Origin: an uncultured Campylobacter sp.
GTDB lineage: Bacteria; Campylobacterota; Campylobacteria; Campylobacterales; Campylobacteraceae
DNA: 8,780 bases
NCBI RefSeq assembly: GCF_938045405.1
Contig: NZ_CALIMW010000089.1
Location: 1-8,780 of the forward strand
Reading direction: 5' to 3'
Below are positions 1 through 7,170 of this stretch, one piece after another. Position 1 is the first letter of the stretch. Every line of letters begins with the position of its first letter. A program made the translations under genes and the position numbers. The notes under the pieces are model-generated. The model made no database searches. It saw only the letters and a list, made by a program, of their open reading frames with translations, and was not told the origin of the DNA.

Positions 1-530
1 ATATATCCAAAAATTGAAAATCTACTTTGAAATTCCGGCATAAAATGGCTTGTTCTTATGCTTATACCGCTGCTTGCAAAATATCCGGTATAATAAACCT
101 CAAACATAAAAATACCAAGACCAAACATAAACGGAAGCAACAAAAACGGGCAATCGTTTTCCCGCTTCTTTTTTGAAAGCAATATAAAATCATCATCATA
201 TCTGCAAAAGTAAATATAATAAACCAATGAATATAAGCTAGAAACCGCAAAAATAATAATCCCGTATATCCACATAATACTAACGTAAAATTCCGAAAGT
301 TGGGTGTATGGGCTAATACTACCGATAATTTCGATATTTGGAAAATAACTTTTCATAAAATTTACGAAATTCAAGCACGCAGGAGAAATATCTAAAATAT
401 TTTTAGGAATTATAAAGGCGCTAAGAGAATATAAAAAATATATAAAACATAATTTCGTAAAAAATTTGCCGAATTTTACACGAGTATTTTTTATTCTTAT
501 CTTTTTGCTTTCAAAATCTAAATTCTGCAA
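1..530 (-). CDS. Multi-pass membrane protein, 3' end beyond window
   Basis: I do not recognise this protein. The frame stays open from a TTG at 528-530 to the left edge, giving 176 visible residues with no stop. The TTG is chosen because an AGGGG ribosome-binding sequence lies 6 bases upstream and an in-frame TAG (540-542) closes off anything longer; the next in-frame ATG (354-356) would cut off the first helix. A basic N-terminal stretch (about residues 9-26) is followed by hydrophobic segments at about 23-42, 85-108 and 129-151. A charged loop between the second and third holds an Asp triplet (112-114) and KKKRE (120-124). This suggests an inner-membrane protein with at least three helices. 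Base composition is much more AT-rich than the neighbouring mrcA. A competing frame at 62-250 is a shadow of this one. The gene is probably real; its function is unknown. Confidence 0.68.
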   Translation of the reverse strand, partial: MQNLDFESKKIRIKNTRVKFGKFFTKLCFIYFLYSLSAFIIPKNILDISPACLNFVNFMKSYFPNIEIIGSISPYTQLSEFYVSIMWIYGIIIFAVSSLYSLVYYIYFCRYDDDFILLSKKKRENDCPFLLLPFMFGLGIFMFEVYYTGYFASSGISIRTSHFMPEFQSRFSIFGY

Positions 531-536
531 TCTTAA

Positions 537-541
537 CCCCT
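537..541 (-). promoter_or_regulatory. Ribosome-binding site for the TTG-started membrane gene
   Basis: AGGGG lies 6 bases before the TTG at 528-530 and overlaps the TAG stop of the small upstream frame. This placement supports the TTG start and would allow translational coupling to the upstream frame. Confidence 0.45.
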
Positions 542-674
542 AAATAAAATGATTACGCATTTTAGCGCCTACAACCTTAAACAAACTATAAAAATTAGCA
601 TATTTATGTTTGTGTAATAAACGCAATTCATGCAAGGCTTCCGAAAACGGATTAAAATTTAGATTTGCATCCAA
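540..674 (-). CDS. Small 44-codon frame, or 5' part of a gene broken by TAG
   Basis: The frame runs from a TTG at 672-674 to a TAG at 540-542, only 2 bases after the mrcA stop. The predicted peptide is hydrophilic and basic in its middle, with EALHELRLLHKHKY at residues 12-25, and ends MRNHFI. It has no membrane segment. There is no convincing ribosome-binding site before the TTG. The frame is the same as that of the membrane gene at 1-530, with just three sense codons between the TAG and that gene's TTG. Two readings are possible: a small gene coupled to the membrane gene, or the cytoplasmic N-terminus of one longer protein interrupted by an amber stop. Its 5' end may also have been lost when the block joined the mrcA end. 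I cannot decide between them. Confidence 0.3.
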   Translation of the reverse strand: MDANLNFNPFSEALHELRLLHKHKYANFYSLFKVVGAKMRNHFI

Positions 675-676
675 AT

Positions 677-2587
677 TTAAAGCGATCCGTCGCTACTACT
701 TTCGCGGGGTTTAGGAAGTGGCGAAATTTTAGTGTAATATTCCTCCTTGCCGTTGTATGGGCGACTGAAAACGCCGTCCGGGACGGTGAAGTTGCGCTTG
801 GTTTGCGGATATTCTTTTAAATAGGCATCTAAAAATTTTGCAAACACCGGTGCTGCGGTACGACCGCCGCCCTCGACCTTTCGCATAGGTTTATAATCGT
901 CGTTGCCGTACCAGATGATGATCTGCAAATCGGGCGTAAAGCCGCAAAACCACGCATCTATGCTATCATTTGAGGTGCCTGTTTTGCCCGCTATGTCGAT
1001 GCCCTGCACGCGCGCGCGAGTGCCGGTGCCGCGCTGCACGATATTTTTTAGTAGCGTAGTCATCAGATATGCCTGTTCAGGGCGCAGCACGCGGCGGCGC
1101 TCAGGCTCTATAAAGCGAGTTTTGCCGTCCTTATCGGTAATCGAAACGATAAATTTTGATTTTGCAGTAATCCCAAGTCCCGGAAACATCGAATACATCG
1201 TGGAGTATTCAAGCGGCGAAATTCCGTAGCTGCCGATAGCCACTGACAGGGCGGGCGGGACGTTTTTAAAGCCGAACTCGCCCAGCTTTTTTACCGCGCG
1301 ATCAACGCCGATAGATTGCATCAGATTGATCGAGGCAAGGTTACGCGAGCGTGTTAAAGCTTCTTTGATCGTGATGTAGCCGCTGTAAGTCTTGTCGTAA
1401 TTTTTAGGCTTCCACGTTTTATCGCTGCCGTCGTCGAATTCTCTAGCTATATCGGGTACTTCGGTCATCGTCGAGTAGCCCATATCAAGGGCGATTTGAT
1501 AGACGAAAGGCTTGAAGCTGGAGCCGGTTTGGCGCTGGGATTGGCTGGCACGATTGAAATTTGATTTCGCGTAATCCACGCCACCTACTAAGGCTAAAAT
1601 TTCGCCATTTTGCGGATGCGTGACGACCATAGCGCCGTTTACGTTGCTTGCATTGGCGTCTTTGTTGCGCTTTAAAATTTCATTGTAGCCGAAAACTAAT
1701 GCCTCTTGCGCCATCGCCTGCGCCTTTAGATCAAGGCTCGTATCTATGCGGTATCCGCCCGTGCGGACGTCCGGTAGAATTTTTTCGGCTTCTTTTATAA
1801 TCTCATCTACGGCATACGGCGCTACATTTTGCGTGAGCGTTTCGTTGTAGATCGTAGGCTGCTCGTTCATCGCAAGCTCATATTCGGTCTTATTTATCCA
1901 GCCGAGCTCATGCATCCTATAAATCACGTTATTGGCACGCGAAAGCGACAAATCCAGGTGCTTAGTAGGATCAAAGCTGCTAGGAGCTTTCGGCAAGCCC
2001 ACTAAAATCGCGATCTCTTTAAGGCTCAAATCTTGCAAATCCTTTTTGAAATATCCCAAAGCCGCCGTGCGGATGCCGTAATATCCGTGTCCAAAATACA
2101 CTTCGTTGAAGTAACGCTCTAGAATTTGTTCCTTGCTTAGGGCGTTTTCTATTTTAAGCGATAGGATCGCTTCTTTGATCTTGCGATCAAGCTTCTTTTC
2201 GCTCGAAAGAACTAAATTTCGCGTGATCTGCTGCGTAATCGTGGAAGCCCCTTCGACGAATTTCATCGCTTTGACGTCCTTAATAATCGCCCTAAAAATC
2301 GCCTCGACATTCACACCGCCGTGTTCGAAAAACGCCGTATCCTCGATAGCTACGAGCGCCTCGATCACGCGGCCTGGGATCTCGTCAAATTTTACGTAAA
2401 TTCTATTTTGTTCATTAAAAACATTGGCTATCAAATTGCCGTTGCGATCGTAAATTTTAGTCGTGAGCTCTGGATGATAATTGATTATGGAGTCCGATTC
2501 CAAGCGGATCTGCGAATAAAAATACAAAAAGATGCCGCCTGCTGCGAACGCGCAAACCGTAATAAAACTAAATAAAACTCTTACCAT
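677..2587 (-). CDS. mrcA: Class A penicillin-binding protein 1A (PbpA/MrcA)
   Basis: This bifunctional peptidoglycan synthase of 636 residues polymerises lipid II into glycan strands and cross-links the stem peptides on the outer face of the inner membrane. Residues 3-25 form a signal anchor. The GT51 glycosyltransferase domain (about 40-245) shows EDTAFFEHGG at 82-91 with catalytic Glu82, GASTITQQ at 113-120, RKIKE at 135-139 and ILERYFNEVYFG at 155-166. The transpeptidase domain (about 315-590) has SSFK at 356-359 with nucleophile Ser356, SRN at 414-416 and KTGT at 535-538. All the key residues are present, so both activities should be intact. The length fits the Campylobacter PbpA family. 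The ATG overlaps the last 7 bases of maf and has AAGAGG (2593-2598) 5 bases upstream. It is the last gene of the alaS operon. I found no strong terminator after it. Confidence 0.96.
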   Translation of the reverse strand: MVRVLFSFITVCAFAAGGIFLYFYSQIRLESDSIINYHPELTTKIYDRNGNLIANVFNEQNRIYVKFDEIPGRVIEALVAIEDTAFFEHGGVNVEAIFRAIIKDVKAMKFVEGASTITQQITRNLVLSSEKKLDRKIKEAILSLKIENALSKEQILERYFNEVYFGHGYYGIRTAALGYFKKDLQDLSLKEIAILVGLPKAPSSFDPTKHLDLSLSRANNVIYRMHELGWINKTEYELAMNEQPTIYNETLTQNVAPYAVDEIIKEAEKILPDVRTGGYRIDTSLDLKAQAMAQEALVFGYNEILKRNKDANASNVNGAMVVTHPQNGEILALVGGVDYAKSNFNRASQSQRQTGSSFKPFVYQIALDMGYSTMTEVPDIAREFDDGSDKTWKPKNYDKTYSGYITIKEALTRSRNLASINLMQSIGVDRAVKKLGEFGFKNVPPALSVAIGSYGISPLEYSTMYSMFPGLGITAKSKFIVSITDKDGKTRFIEPERRRVLRPEQAYLMTTLLKNIVQRGTGTRARVQGIDIAGKTGTSNDSIDAWFCGFTPDLQIIIWYGNDDYKPMRKVEGGGRTAAPVFAKFLDAYLKEYPQTKRNFTVPDGVFSRPYNGKEEYYTKISPLPKPRESSSDGSL

Positions 2588-3126
2588 ATAAACCTCTTTA
2601 AAATTTCCAGATCAAGCCCCATCGCCGTGAATTTTGACCCACGCGAGCTTTTGATATATTTTTCGTTAAAGCCTTCGATACTCATCGCACCCGCCTTGCC
2701 GCGCCAATCGCCGCTAGCGATATAGCCTTTTAAATCCGCTTCAGTAAATTCCGCAAATTCAAAGCTTGCGACGCTAAGTGCCGAAAGCTCTAACGCCTTA
2801 CTGCAAAAAATCATCGCAGTATAAACGGCGCAGCTAGCACCGCTTTGGGCTCGCAGCATCCTTAACGCGTCCGCTTCATCCCGCGCCTTGCCTAAAATTT
2901 CGCCGCCGGCAAGCACAGAGCTATCGGCAAACAGCACTCTATCATAATTTTTATAAATTTTAAAAAACTGCGTTTTCTTGGCCAAGACAATGCGGTAGGC
3001 ATAGGTGCGTGCATCGTCCTTACTAACGCCGCTTTCGTCGAAATTAAAAGGAATTTGCGTAAATTCTACGCCGTTATCCTTTAGAATTTGCGCTCTAGTA
3101 GGCGAGCTGGAGGCTAAATAGATCAT
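2581..3126 (-). CDS. maf: Maf family nucleoside triphosphate pyrophosphatase
   Basis: Maf/HAM1-fold proteins hydrolyse non-canonical or modified nucleoside triphosphates to monophosphates and pyrophosphate in the cytosol; some are linked to septum control. The 181-residue protein begins MIYLASSSPTRAQIL, the typical nucleotide-binding start. It has FADSS at 66-70 with the probable catalytic Asp68 (family form ADT), ILGKARDEADAL at 77-88, QSGASCAVYTAM at 94-105, and a C-terminal GSKFTAMGLDL where many relatives have GSxxNVVGLPL. The substrate preference (m7GTP or dTTP/UTP type) cannot be read by eye. I chose the ATG at 3124-3126 over a TTG at 3160-3162 because the family starts here and the ATG shares one base with the upstream TGA. 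It lies between the four-helix membrane gene and mrcA, overlapping both, so it is surely cotranscribed with them. Confidence 0.92.
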   Translation of the reverse strand: MIYLASSSPTRAQILKDNGVEFTQIPFNFDESGVSKDDARTYAYRIVLAKKTQFFKIYKNYDRVLFADSSVLAGGEILGKARDEADALRMLRAQSGASCAVYTAMIFCSKALELSALSVASFEFAEFTEADLKGYIASGDWRGKAGAMSIEGFNEKYIKSSRGSKFTAMGLDLEILKRFIW

Positions 3127-3635
3127 CAAAACTCGCCCACAGTCACGCCTAGATAAACGCAAATCAGCGTAACTACGATATTTAACGGGATGAAATATTT
3201 AACGACGATGATTAAATGCTCATTCGCCTCAAGCTCATCTCCTGCATCCAAAGCTCGCTTCAAAGATGAAATTTTATAATGCATGTAGATAAAATTTAGT
3301 AGTATAAAGCCGGCGCCAGCCCATAGCGTCGCAATCGCACCTTTTACCATAGGATCTGAAAATTTAAAACTTCCGCCGTCCGCAAGAAAAAATCCACTTA
3401 CGCAAACGATCACCAAAAATAGCGCAAAGAACTGCTCATAGCGTTTCATATATCGTAAAATTTCTGCAAATTTTACATCCTTCGCATCCGCTTGACTTTT
3501 ACTGCTTAAATTCATAAAAATCCGCGCGATCAAAAATACGCAGATCTGCGCGCAGATCAAAAAAATCACGCTTAAAATGTGAATCAGCGGCAAAATTTGC
3601 GAGGCTTTGATGAAGCCGGTATCGATTTCGTTCAA
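3126..3635 (-). CDS. Four-helix inner-membrane protein of the alaS operon
   Basis: This 169-residue protein is not one I can name. Hydrophobic segments lie at about 16-40, 68-86, 99-118 and 142-165, with polar loops at about 43-66 and 121-140. The first helix carries His19 and the third ends in YMHY with His119. This layout loosely resembles small four-helix families such as CopD/HemJ-like proteins, where membrane His residues can bind haem or copper; that comparison is inference only. Translation appears to start at TTG (3633-3635), whose bases overlap the alaS TGA (TTGA), with AAAGG (3642-3646) placed 6 bases upstream; the next ATG is at residue 41, after the first helix. The stop shares one base with the maf ATG. 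In C. jejuni, as I recall it, alaS is followed directly by maf, so this gene would be an addition here. Confidence 0.82.
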   Translation of the reverse strand: MNEIDTGFIKASQILPLIHILSVIFLICAQICVFLIARIFMNLSSKSQADAKDVKFAEILRYMKRYEQFFALFLVIVCVSGFFLADGGSFKFSDPMVKGAIATLWAGAGFILLNFIYMHYKISSLKRALDAGDELEANEHLIIVVKYFIPLNIVVTLICVYLGVTVGEF

Positions 3636-6175
3636 ATTTTACCTTTTGCGTAAGAGATCGCCTCTTTGATCGCTTCTTCGATTTTTAGCACGTCCTTGCC
3701 GCCTGCGGTCGCAAAATCATTGCGTCCGCCGCCACCGCCGCCTAAAATTTGCGCTGCTAGCTTAACCCACTCGCCAGCTTTGATCGGCGCGTTTTTAACA
3801 CCTGCTGCGATTGAAATTTTGCCGTCGGTGCCTACTTGCATCAGCATTATCGCCGCCTTTTCGTGGCTATTTTTAAACTCATCTATCATAGTTTTTATAT
3901 CACCGCTTTCGACCGAGGCTACGCAAAGTTTGGTATCACCGACATTTAGAAAAGCCAGTGCATGAGAACTGCTTGCATGCTTGATCTGATCTTTTAGCGA
4001 TCTGATCTCATCTTTTAATTTCTCAATCGCATGGAGAGGCTCAATCCCTTTTAGCTCCGCAGAAATTTCAGCAAGCTTAGCGCGATTTTGAAGCGCCAAA
4101 TTTAAAGCCGCGCGCGAACAAACTGCCTCGATACGCCTAACACCCGCACTTACGCCGCTTTCTTTGACGATAAAAAACGGTCCTATCTCGCTTAAATTAC
4201 GCACGTGAATTCCGCCGCAAAGCTCCTTACTAATCTCTCCAAAGCTCACAACGCGCACTTTTGAGCCGTATTTTTCGCCAAAAAGCGCAATCGCGCCGCT
4301 GTTTTTAGCGTCATCTATATCCATAATCTCAGTTTTTGCCGCACAGCCCTTGCAAACGGCGTTATTTACAAATTCCTCGATTTTAGCTAGCTCCTCGTCG
4401 CTAAGTGCCTTAGGATGCGAGAAGTCAAATCTTAAGCGGTCCGCTTCAACTAAGCTTCCTGCTTGAGCGATATGAGCCCCTAGCACCGCACGAAGCGCCG
4501 CGTGCAAAAGGTGCGTCGCGCTGTGATGACGTGCAATCTGCTCACGCTCCTCAGAAACCTTGAGCCCGACGATATCGCCGATTTTCAGATTACGATTAAG
4601 GCACAAGTGGGATAAATTTAACCCATAAAATTTCTGAGTATCAAACACATCGGCTATGGACTCCACTTCGCCGCTATCGCCCGTCTGACCGCCACTTTGT
4701 GCATAAAACGGAGTGATATCAAACATCGCCCAGCCGATATCGCCGGCTTTGAGCTCATCCACTTCCGCAAAATCCTCGTTAAGTAGCGCTAAAACCTTGC
4801 TCGTGCGGCTAAGCTCTTCGTAACCGCTAAATTTATTCTCACCAAATTTCTCTAGCAGTGCCTTGAAATCGCCACGGACGTTTTTATCGCCACTGCCCTT
4901 CCATGCGGCTTTAGCTATCTGCCTTTGCTCGCTCATAAGCGCGTCAAATTTAGCCTCATCCACGCGCAAATTTTTCTCGCGCAGCATATCGGCGGTCAGA
5001 TCGAGCGGAAAGCCGTAGGTATCATATAACTTAAACGCGACCTCGCCGCTAAAAATTTCTTTAGTGCGCGCAAGCTCCTCGTTAAAAAGCTCGATGCCGT
5101 TTGCCAAAGTGGCGAAAAACCGCTCCTCTTCGAGTTTGATCTGCTCCTTTACGGCTTGCTTTTTCTCGTTCAGATAGGCATAGTGCCCGCCCATCAGCTC
5201 GCATACTTTATCCACGAGGCGATACATAAATGGCTCTTTGATGCCGAGCAGATAGCCGTGGCGAACGGCACGGCGCAGAATTCTACGCAAAACATATCCC
5301 CTGCCCTCGCGGTTAAAATTTGTTCCCTGCGCTAGCAAAAACGTAACCGAGCGGATATGATCGGCGATGACGCGATAGCTCGCGCCGCTTTCATAAACGT
5401 AAGGTTTGCCGCAAAGCTTTGCAACCTCATCAATTAGCGGCATAAAAAGCGAGCTGTCGTAGTTGCTAAACTTGCCTTCTTTAATCGCCGTGACGCGCTC
5501 AAGGCCCATGCCCGTGTCGATGCTAGGCTTTGGAAGCGGGCTAAGCTTGCCGTCTTTGCTGCGCTCATACTGCATGAAAACTAAATTCCAAATCTCTAAA
5601 AAGCGGTCGCCGTCGCCGCCCATATAATCCTCGGATGAGTGAAAATGCTCCTCGCCCTGATCATAAAAAATTTCGCTGCACGGTCCGCACGGTCCGGTAT
5701 CGCCCATCGCCCAAAAGTTATCGTGATCGCCGAAGCGATATATACGCTCCTGCGCTATGTGGCGCGCCCAGAATCCAAGCGCTTCGTCGTCCTTTTCGTG
5801 CACGGTGACGTAGAGTTTATCTTTTGGAAGCTTTAAAATTTCAGTGATAAACTCCCACGCATAGGCGATTGCCTGCTCTTTAAAATACTCGCCGAAGCTG
5901 AAATTGCCAAGCATCTCAAAAAACGTATGGTGGCGCGCGGTGTAGCCGACGTTGTCTAGGTCATTGTGCTTGCCGCCGGCGCGGATGCAGGTCTGACAGC
6001 TCGTGCGGATAGGCGGCGTCGGACGCGGAACGGCTCCTGTAAATATACTTTTAAACGGCACCATGCCCGCATTTGTAAAAAGTAAGCTGTCATCATCTGG
6101 TACCAGCGGCGCGCTGGGGATGATCTGATGCCCCTTGCTTGCAAAGAAATTTAAATATTCGCTTCTAATATCCAT
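3632..6175 (-). CDS. alaS: Alanyl-tRNA synthetase
   Basis: AlaRS attaches alanine to tRNA-Ala and removes mischarged Ser or Gly. The 847-residue protein has the full architecture. The class II catalytic core holds KHNDLD at 69-74 followed by GYTARHHTFFEMLGN, TGPCGPCSE at 160-168 and GMGLERV at 222-228. A tRNA-recognition helical region follows. The editing domain carries the zinc-binding residues His551 and His555 (HSATH) and Cys653 and His657; the last motif reads CGGIH where most bacteria have CGGTH, with Cys and His kept. The C-Ala domain has a run of six Gly (812-817) followed by RNDFATAGG. I chose the ATG at 6173-6175 because AGGA (6182-6185) sits 6 bases upstream and the family begins MDIR; a TTG at 6191-6193 would add only six residues. 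It is the first gene of the operon, and its TGA overlaps the next start. Confidence 0.98.
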   Translation of the reverse strand: MDIRSEYLNFFASKGHQIIPSAPLVPDDDSLLFTNAGMVPFKSIFTGAVPRPTPPIRTSCQTCIRAGGKHNDLDNVGYTARHHTFFEMLGNFSFGEYFKEQAIAYAWEFITEILKLPKDKLYVTVHEKDDEALGFWARHIAQERIYRFGDHDNFWAMGDTGPCGPCSEIFYDQGEEHFHSSEDYMGGDGDRFLEIWNLVFMQYERSKDGKLSPLPKPSIDTGMGLERVTAIKEGKFSNYDSSLFMPLIDEVAKLCGKPYVYESGASYRVIADHIRSVTFLLAQGTNFNREGRGYVLRRILRRAVRHGYLLGIKEPFMYRLVDKVCELMGGHYAYLNEKKQAVKEQIKLEEERFFATLANGIELFNEELARTKEIFSGEVAFKLYDTYGFPLDLTADMLREKNLRVDEAKFDALMSEQRQIAKAAWKGSGDKNVRGDFKALLEKFGENKFSGYEELSRTSKVLALLNEDFAEVDELKAGDIGWAMFDITPFYAQSGGQTGDSGEVESIADVFDTQKFYGLNLSHLCLNRNLKIGDIVGLKVSEEREQIARHHSATHLLHAALRAVLGAHIAQAGSLVEADRLRFDFSHPKALSDEELAKIEEFVNNAVCKGCAAKTEIMDIDDAKNSGAIALFGEKYGSKVRVVSFGEISKELCGGIHVRNLSEIGPFFIVKESGVSAGVRRIEAVCSRAALNLALQNRAKLAEISAELKGIEPLHAIEKLKDEIRSLKDQIKHASSSHALAFLNVGDTKLCVASVESGDIKTMIDEFKNSHEKAAIMLMQVGTDGKISIAAGVKNAPIKAGEWVKLAAQILGGGGGGRNDFATAGGKDVLKIEEAIKEAISYAKGKI

Positions 6176-6181
6176 GATTTG

Positions 6182-6185
6182 TCCT
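6182..6185 (-). promoter_or_regulatory. alaS ribosome-binding site
   Basis: AGGA on the minus strand lies 6 bases before the ATG at 6173-6175. It decides for this ATG over the in-frame TTG at 6191-6193, which starts upstream of it. Confidence 0.6.
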
Positions 6186-6211
6186 GATTTCAAGTTAAAT
6201 TTTAAAGGCGC

Positions 6212-6242
6212 ATTTTAGCTAAATTAGATTTTAAAAATTATA
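6212..6242 (-). promoter_or_regulatory. Candidate alaS operon promoter (-10 boxes)
   Basis: Two -10-like boxes face alaS: TATAAT on the minus strand at 6237-6242 and TAAAAT at 6212-6217. They lie in an AT-rich stretch between the divergent genes. No clear -35 box is visible, which is usual for Campylobacter sigma-70 promoters. I cannot choose between the two. Confidence 0.35.
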
Positions 6243-6261
6243 AATTTTAACCATTCTTAGT

Positions 6262-6267
6262 TATAAT
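6262..6267 (+). promoter_or_regulatory. -10 box for the oxidoreductase-hemH pair
   Basis: A perfect TATAAT lies about 30 bases before the start at 6298, preceded by AT-rich DNA and without a recognisable -35 box, as expected for the Campylobacter housekeeping sigma factor. Transcription would begin near 6273-6275, giving a leader of about 24 bases. Confidence 0.55.
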
Positions 6268-6286
6268 GGCGCGAAAGATTAAATTT

Positions 6287-6290
6287 AGGG
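6287..6290 (+). promoter_or_regulatory. Ribosome-binding site deciding the start at 6298
   Basis: AGGG lies 7 bases before the ATG at 6298 but only 1 base before the ATG at 6292, which is too close to work. It therefore favours the second ATG. Confidence 0.55.
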
Positions 6291-6297
6291 CATGGCG

Positions 6298-7170
6298 ATG
6301 AAAAAAAAGATAGCGATCATAGGCATGGGCGAGCTTGGTCAAAAGCACTTCAGCGAGCTAAGAAGGAGCGATTATTTCGAGCTTGTAGCGCTTTATCATA
6401 AGGGCAGCAGTGAAAATTTCGGCCCGCGCTATCCGATCTTTGATAATCTAACCGATCTTTTTAACGTCGCCAAGCCCGATGCCGTAGTCATCACGGCTCC
6501 CCCGCCATCGCATAAAGAGCTGATTTTAAAATGCCTGCCGTTTACCAAAAATATCTTCGTAGAATCTCCGCTCGCGCAAAGCCTAGCCGAAGCCAGAGAG
6601 ATAAATTACGCAGTCACTACTAACGGCACGCGCCTAGCCGTAGGCTACTCCGACCGCTACAATCCAGTAATCGTATCCTTGCTACGCGAGCTTGCCAAGG
6701 GGGATAAAATTTTTTCAATGAGCTTCGTAAGCGGTTTTGCAAACGATGATAGAGCAGATATCGTCGCCAATGCCCTTTTTAGAGATATCGATCTTGTGCG
6801 GCTGCTTTCTCACAGCGAGATCGCCTGCATAGAACTTAGCAAAAATATCTCTAAAGAGCGCACTCTAGCCGCATGCGCGACGCTTCACACAAAAAGCGGC
6901 TGCTATTGCACGCTAATGCAGTCCAATCTCTATCCGATCAGGCGCCACGGTATCGAGATTTGCACCGACAGCGGTGTGTATTTCGGCGATCTAATCTCAA
7001 TAACTCTTTTTAAAATTACGCCTGACGGGCGCGTAAATCTGCGCGTCGATCGCGATGACTTTTCGCTGCGCCGCGAACACGAAGCATTTTGCGCGATGTG
7101 TGACAGCAGTACTAACGCGGGTCTTGCAAGCGTCGAGGATGCGATAAAAATCAGAGAAATCATCTCATGA
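6298..7170 (+). CDS. Gfo/Idh/MocA-fold oxidoreductase-like protein
   Basis: The 290-residue cytosolic protein begins with a Rossmann NAD(P)-binding domain: KIAIIGMGELG with Gly9, Gly11 and Gly14, then DAVVITAPPPSH at 61-72. A C-terminal substrate domain follows (about 120-290), which places it in the Gfo/Idh/MocA superfamily. The usual catalytic residues appear to be replaced. The EKP motif reads ESP (89-91). The segment that normally reads DxxxHxxD reads NALFRDID (158-165), so the expected Asp and His are Asn158 and Arg162, while Asp165 remains. It may be a divergent enzyme, a biliverdin-reductase-like enzyme, or a non-catalytic binding protein; no substrate can be assigned. I recall the C. 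jejuni counterpart (Cj0504c) being annotated as a probable oxidoreductase. Its TGA overlaps the hemH ATG, so the two are coupled. Confidence 0.85.
   Translation: MKKKIAIIGMGELGQKHFSELRRSDYFELVALYHKGSSENFGPRYPIFDNLTDLFNVAKPDAVVITAPPPSHKELILKCLPFTKNIFVESPLAQSLAEAREINYAVTTNGTRLAVGYSDRYNPVIVSLLRELAKGDKIFSMSFVSGFANDDRADIVANALFRDIDLVRLLSHSEIACIELSKNISKERTLAACATLHTKSGCYCTLMQSNLYPIRRHGIEICTDSGVYFGDLISITLFKITPDGRVNLRVDRDDFSLRREHEAFCAMCDSSTNAGLASVEDAIKIREIIS

Noticed and set aside
62..250. 62-residue hydrophobic frame on the minus strand with a TTG start
   Set aside because: It lies inside the longer open frame at 1-530, which has a better start and a ribosome-binding site. It is a shadow frame.
641..650. 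CCGTTTTCGG hairpin after mrcA as a terminator
   Set aside because: The stem is only about four pairs, no T-run follows on the minus strand, and it lies inside the small open frame.
3127..3162. Longer maf starting at a TTG (3160-3162)
   Set aside because: The added residues (MRLSRRDCGRVL) match nothing at the start of Maf proteins, and the ATG at 3124-3126 overlaps the upstream stop as expected for coupling.
3666..3965. Plus-strand frame of 99 residues opposite the end of alaS
   Set aside because: Its Pro-rich run is simply the complement of the AlaRS poly-Gly stretch. It has no family features of its own.
6231..6250. AT-rich near-palindrome in the divergent promoter region as an operator
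   Set aside because: The symmetry is imperfect and made only of A and T. It is expected in such DNA and overlaps the -10 boxes.
6292..6297. ATG at 6292 as the oxidoreductase start
   Set aside because: The AGGG sequence is only 1 base away from it. The ATG at 6298 has proper spacing and begins MKKKIAIIG directly before the nucleotide-binding strand.
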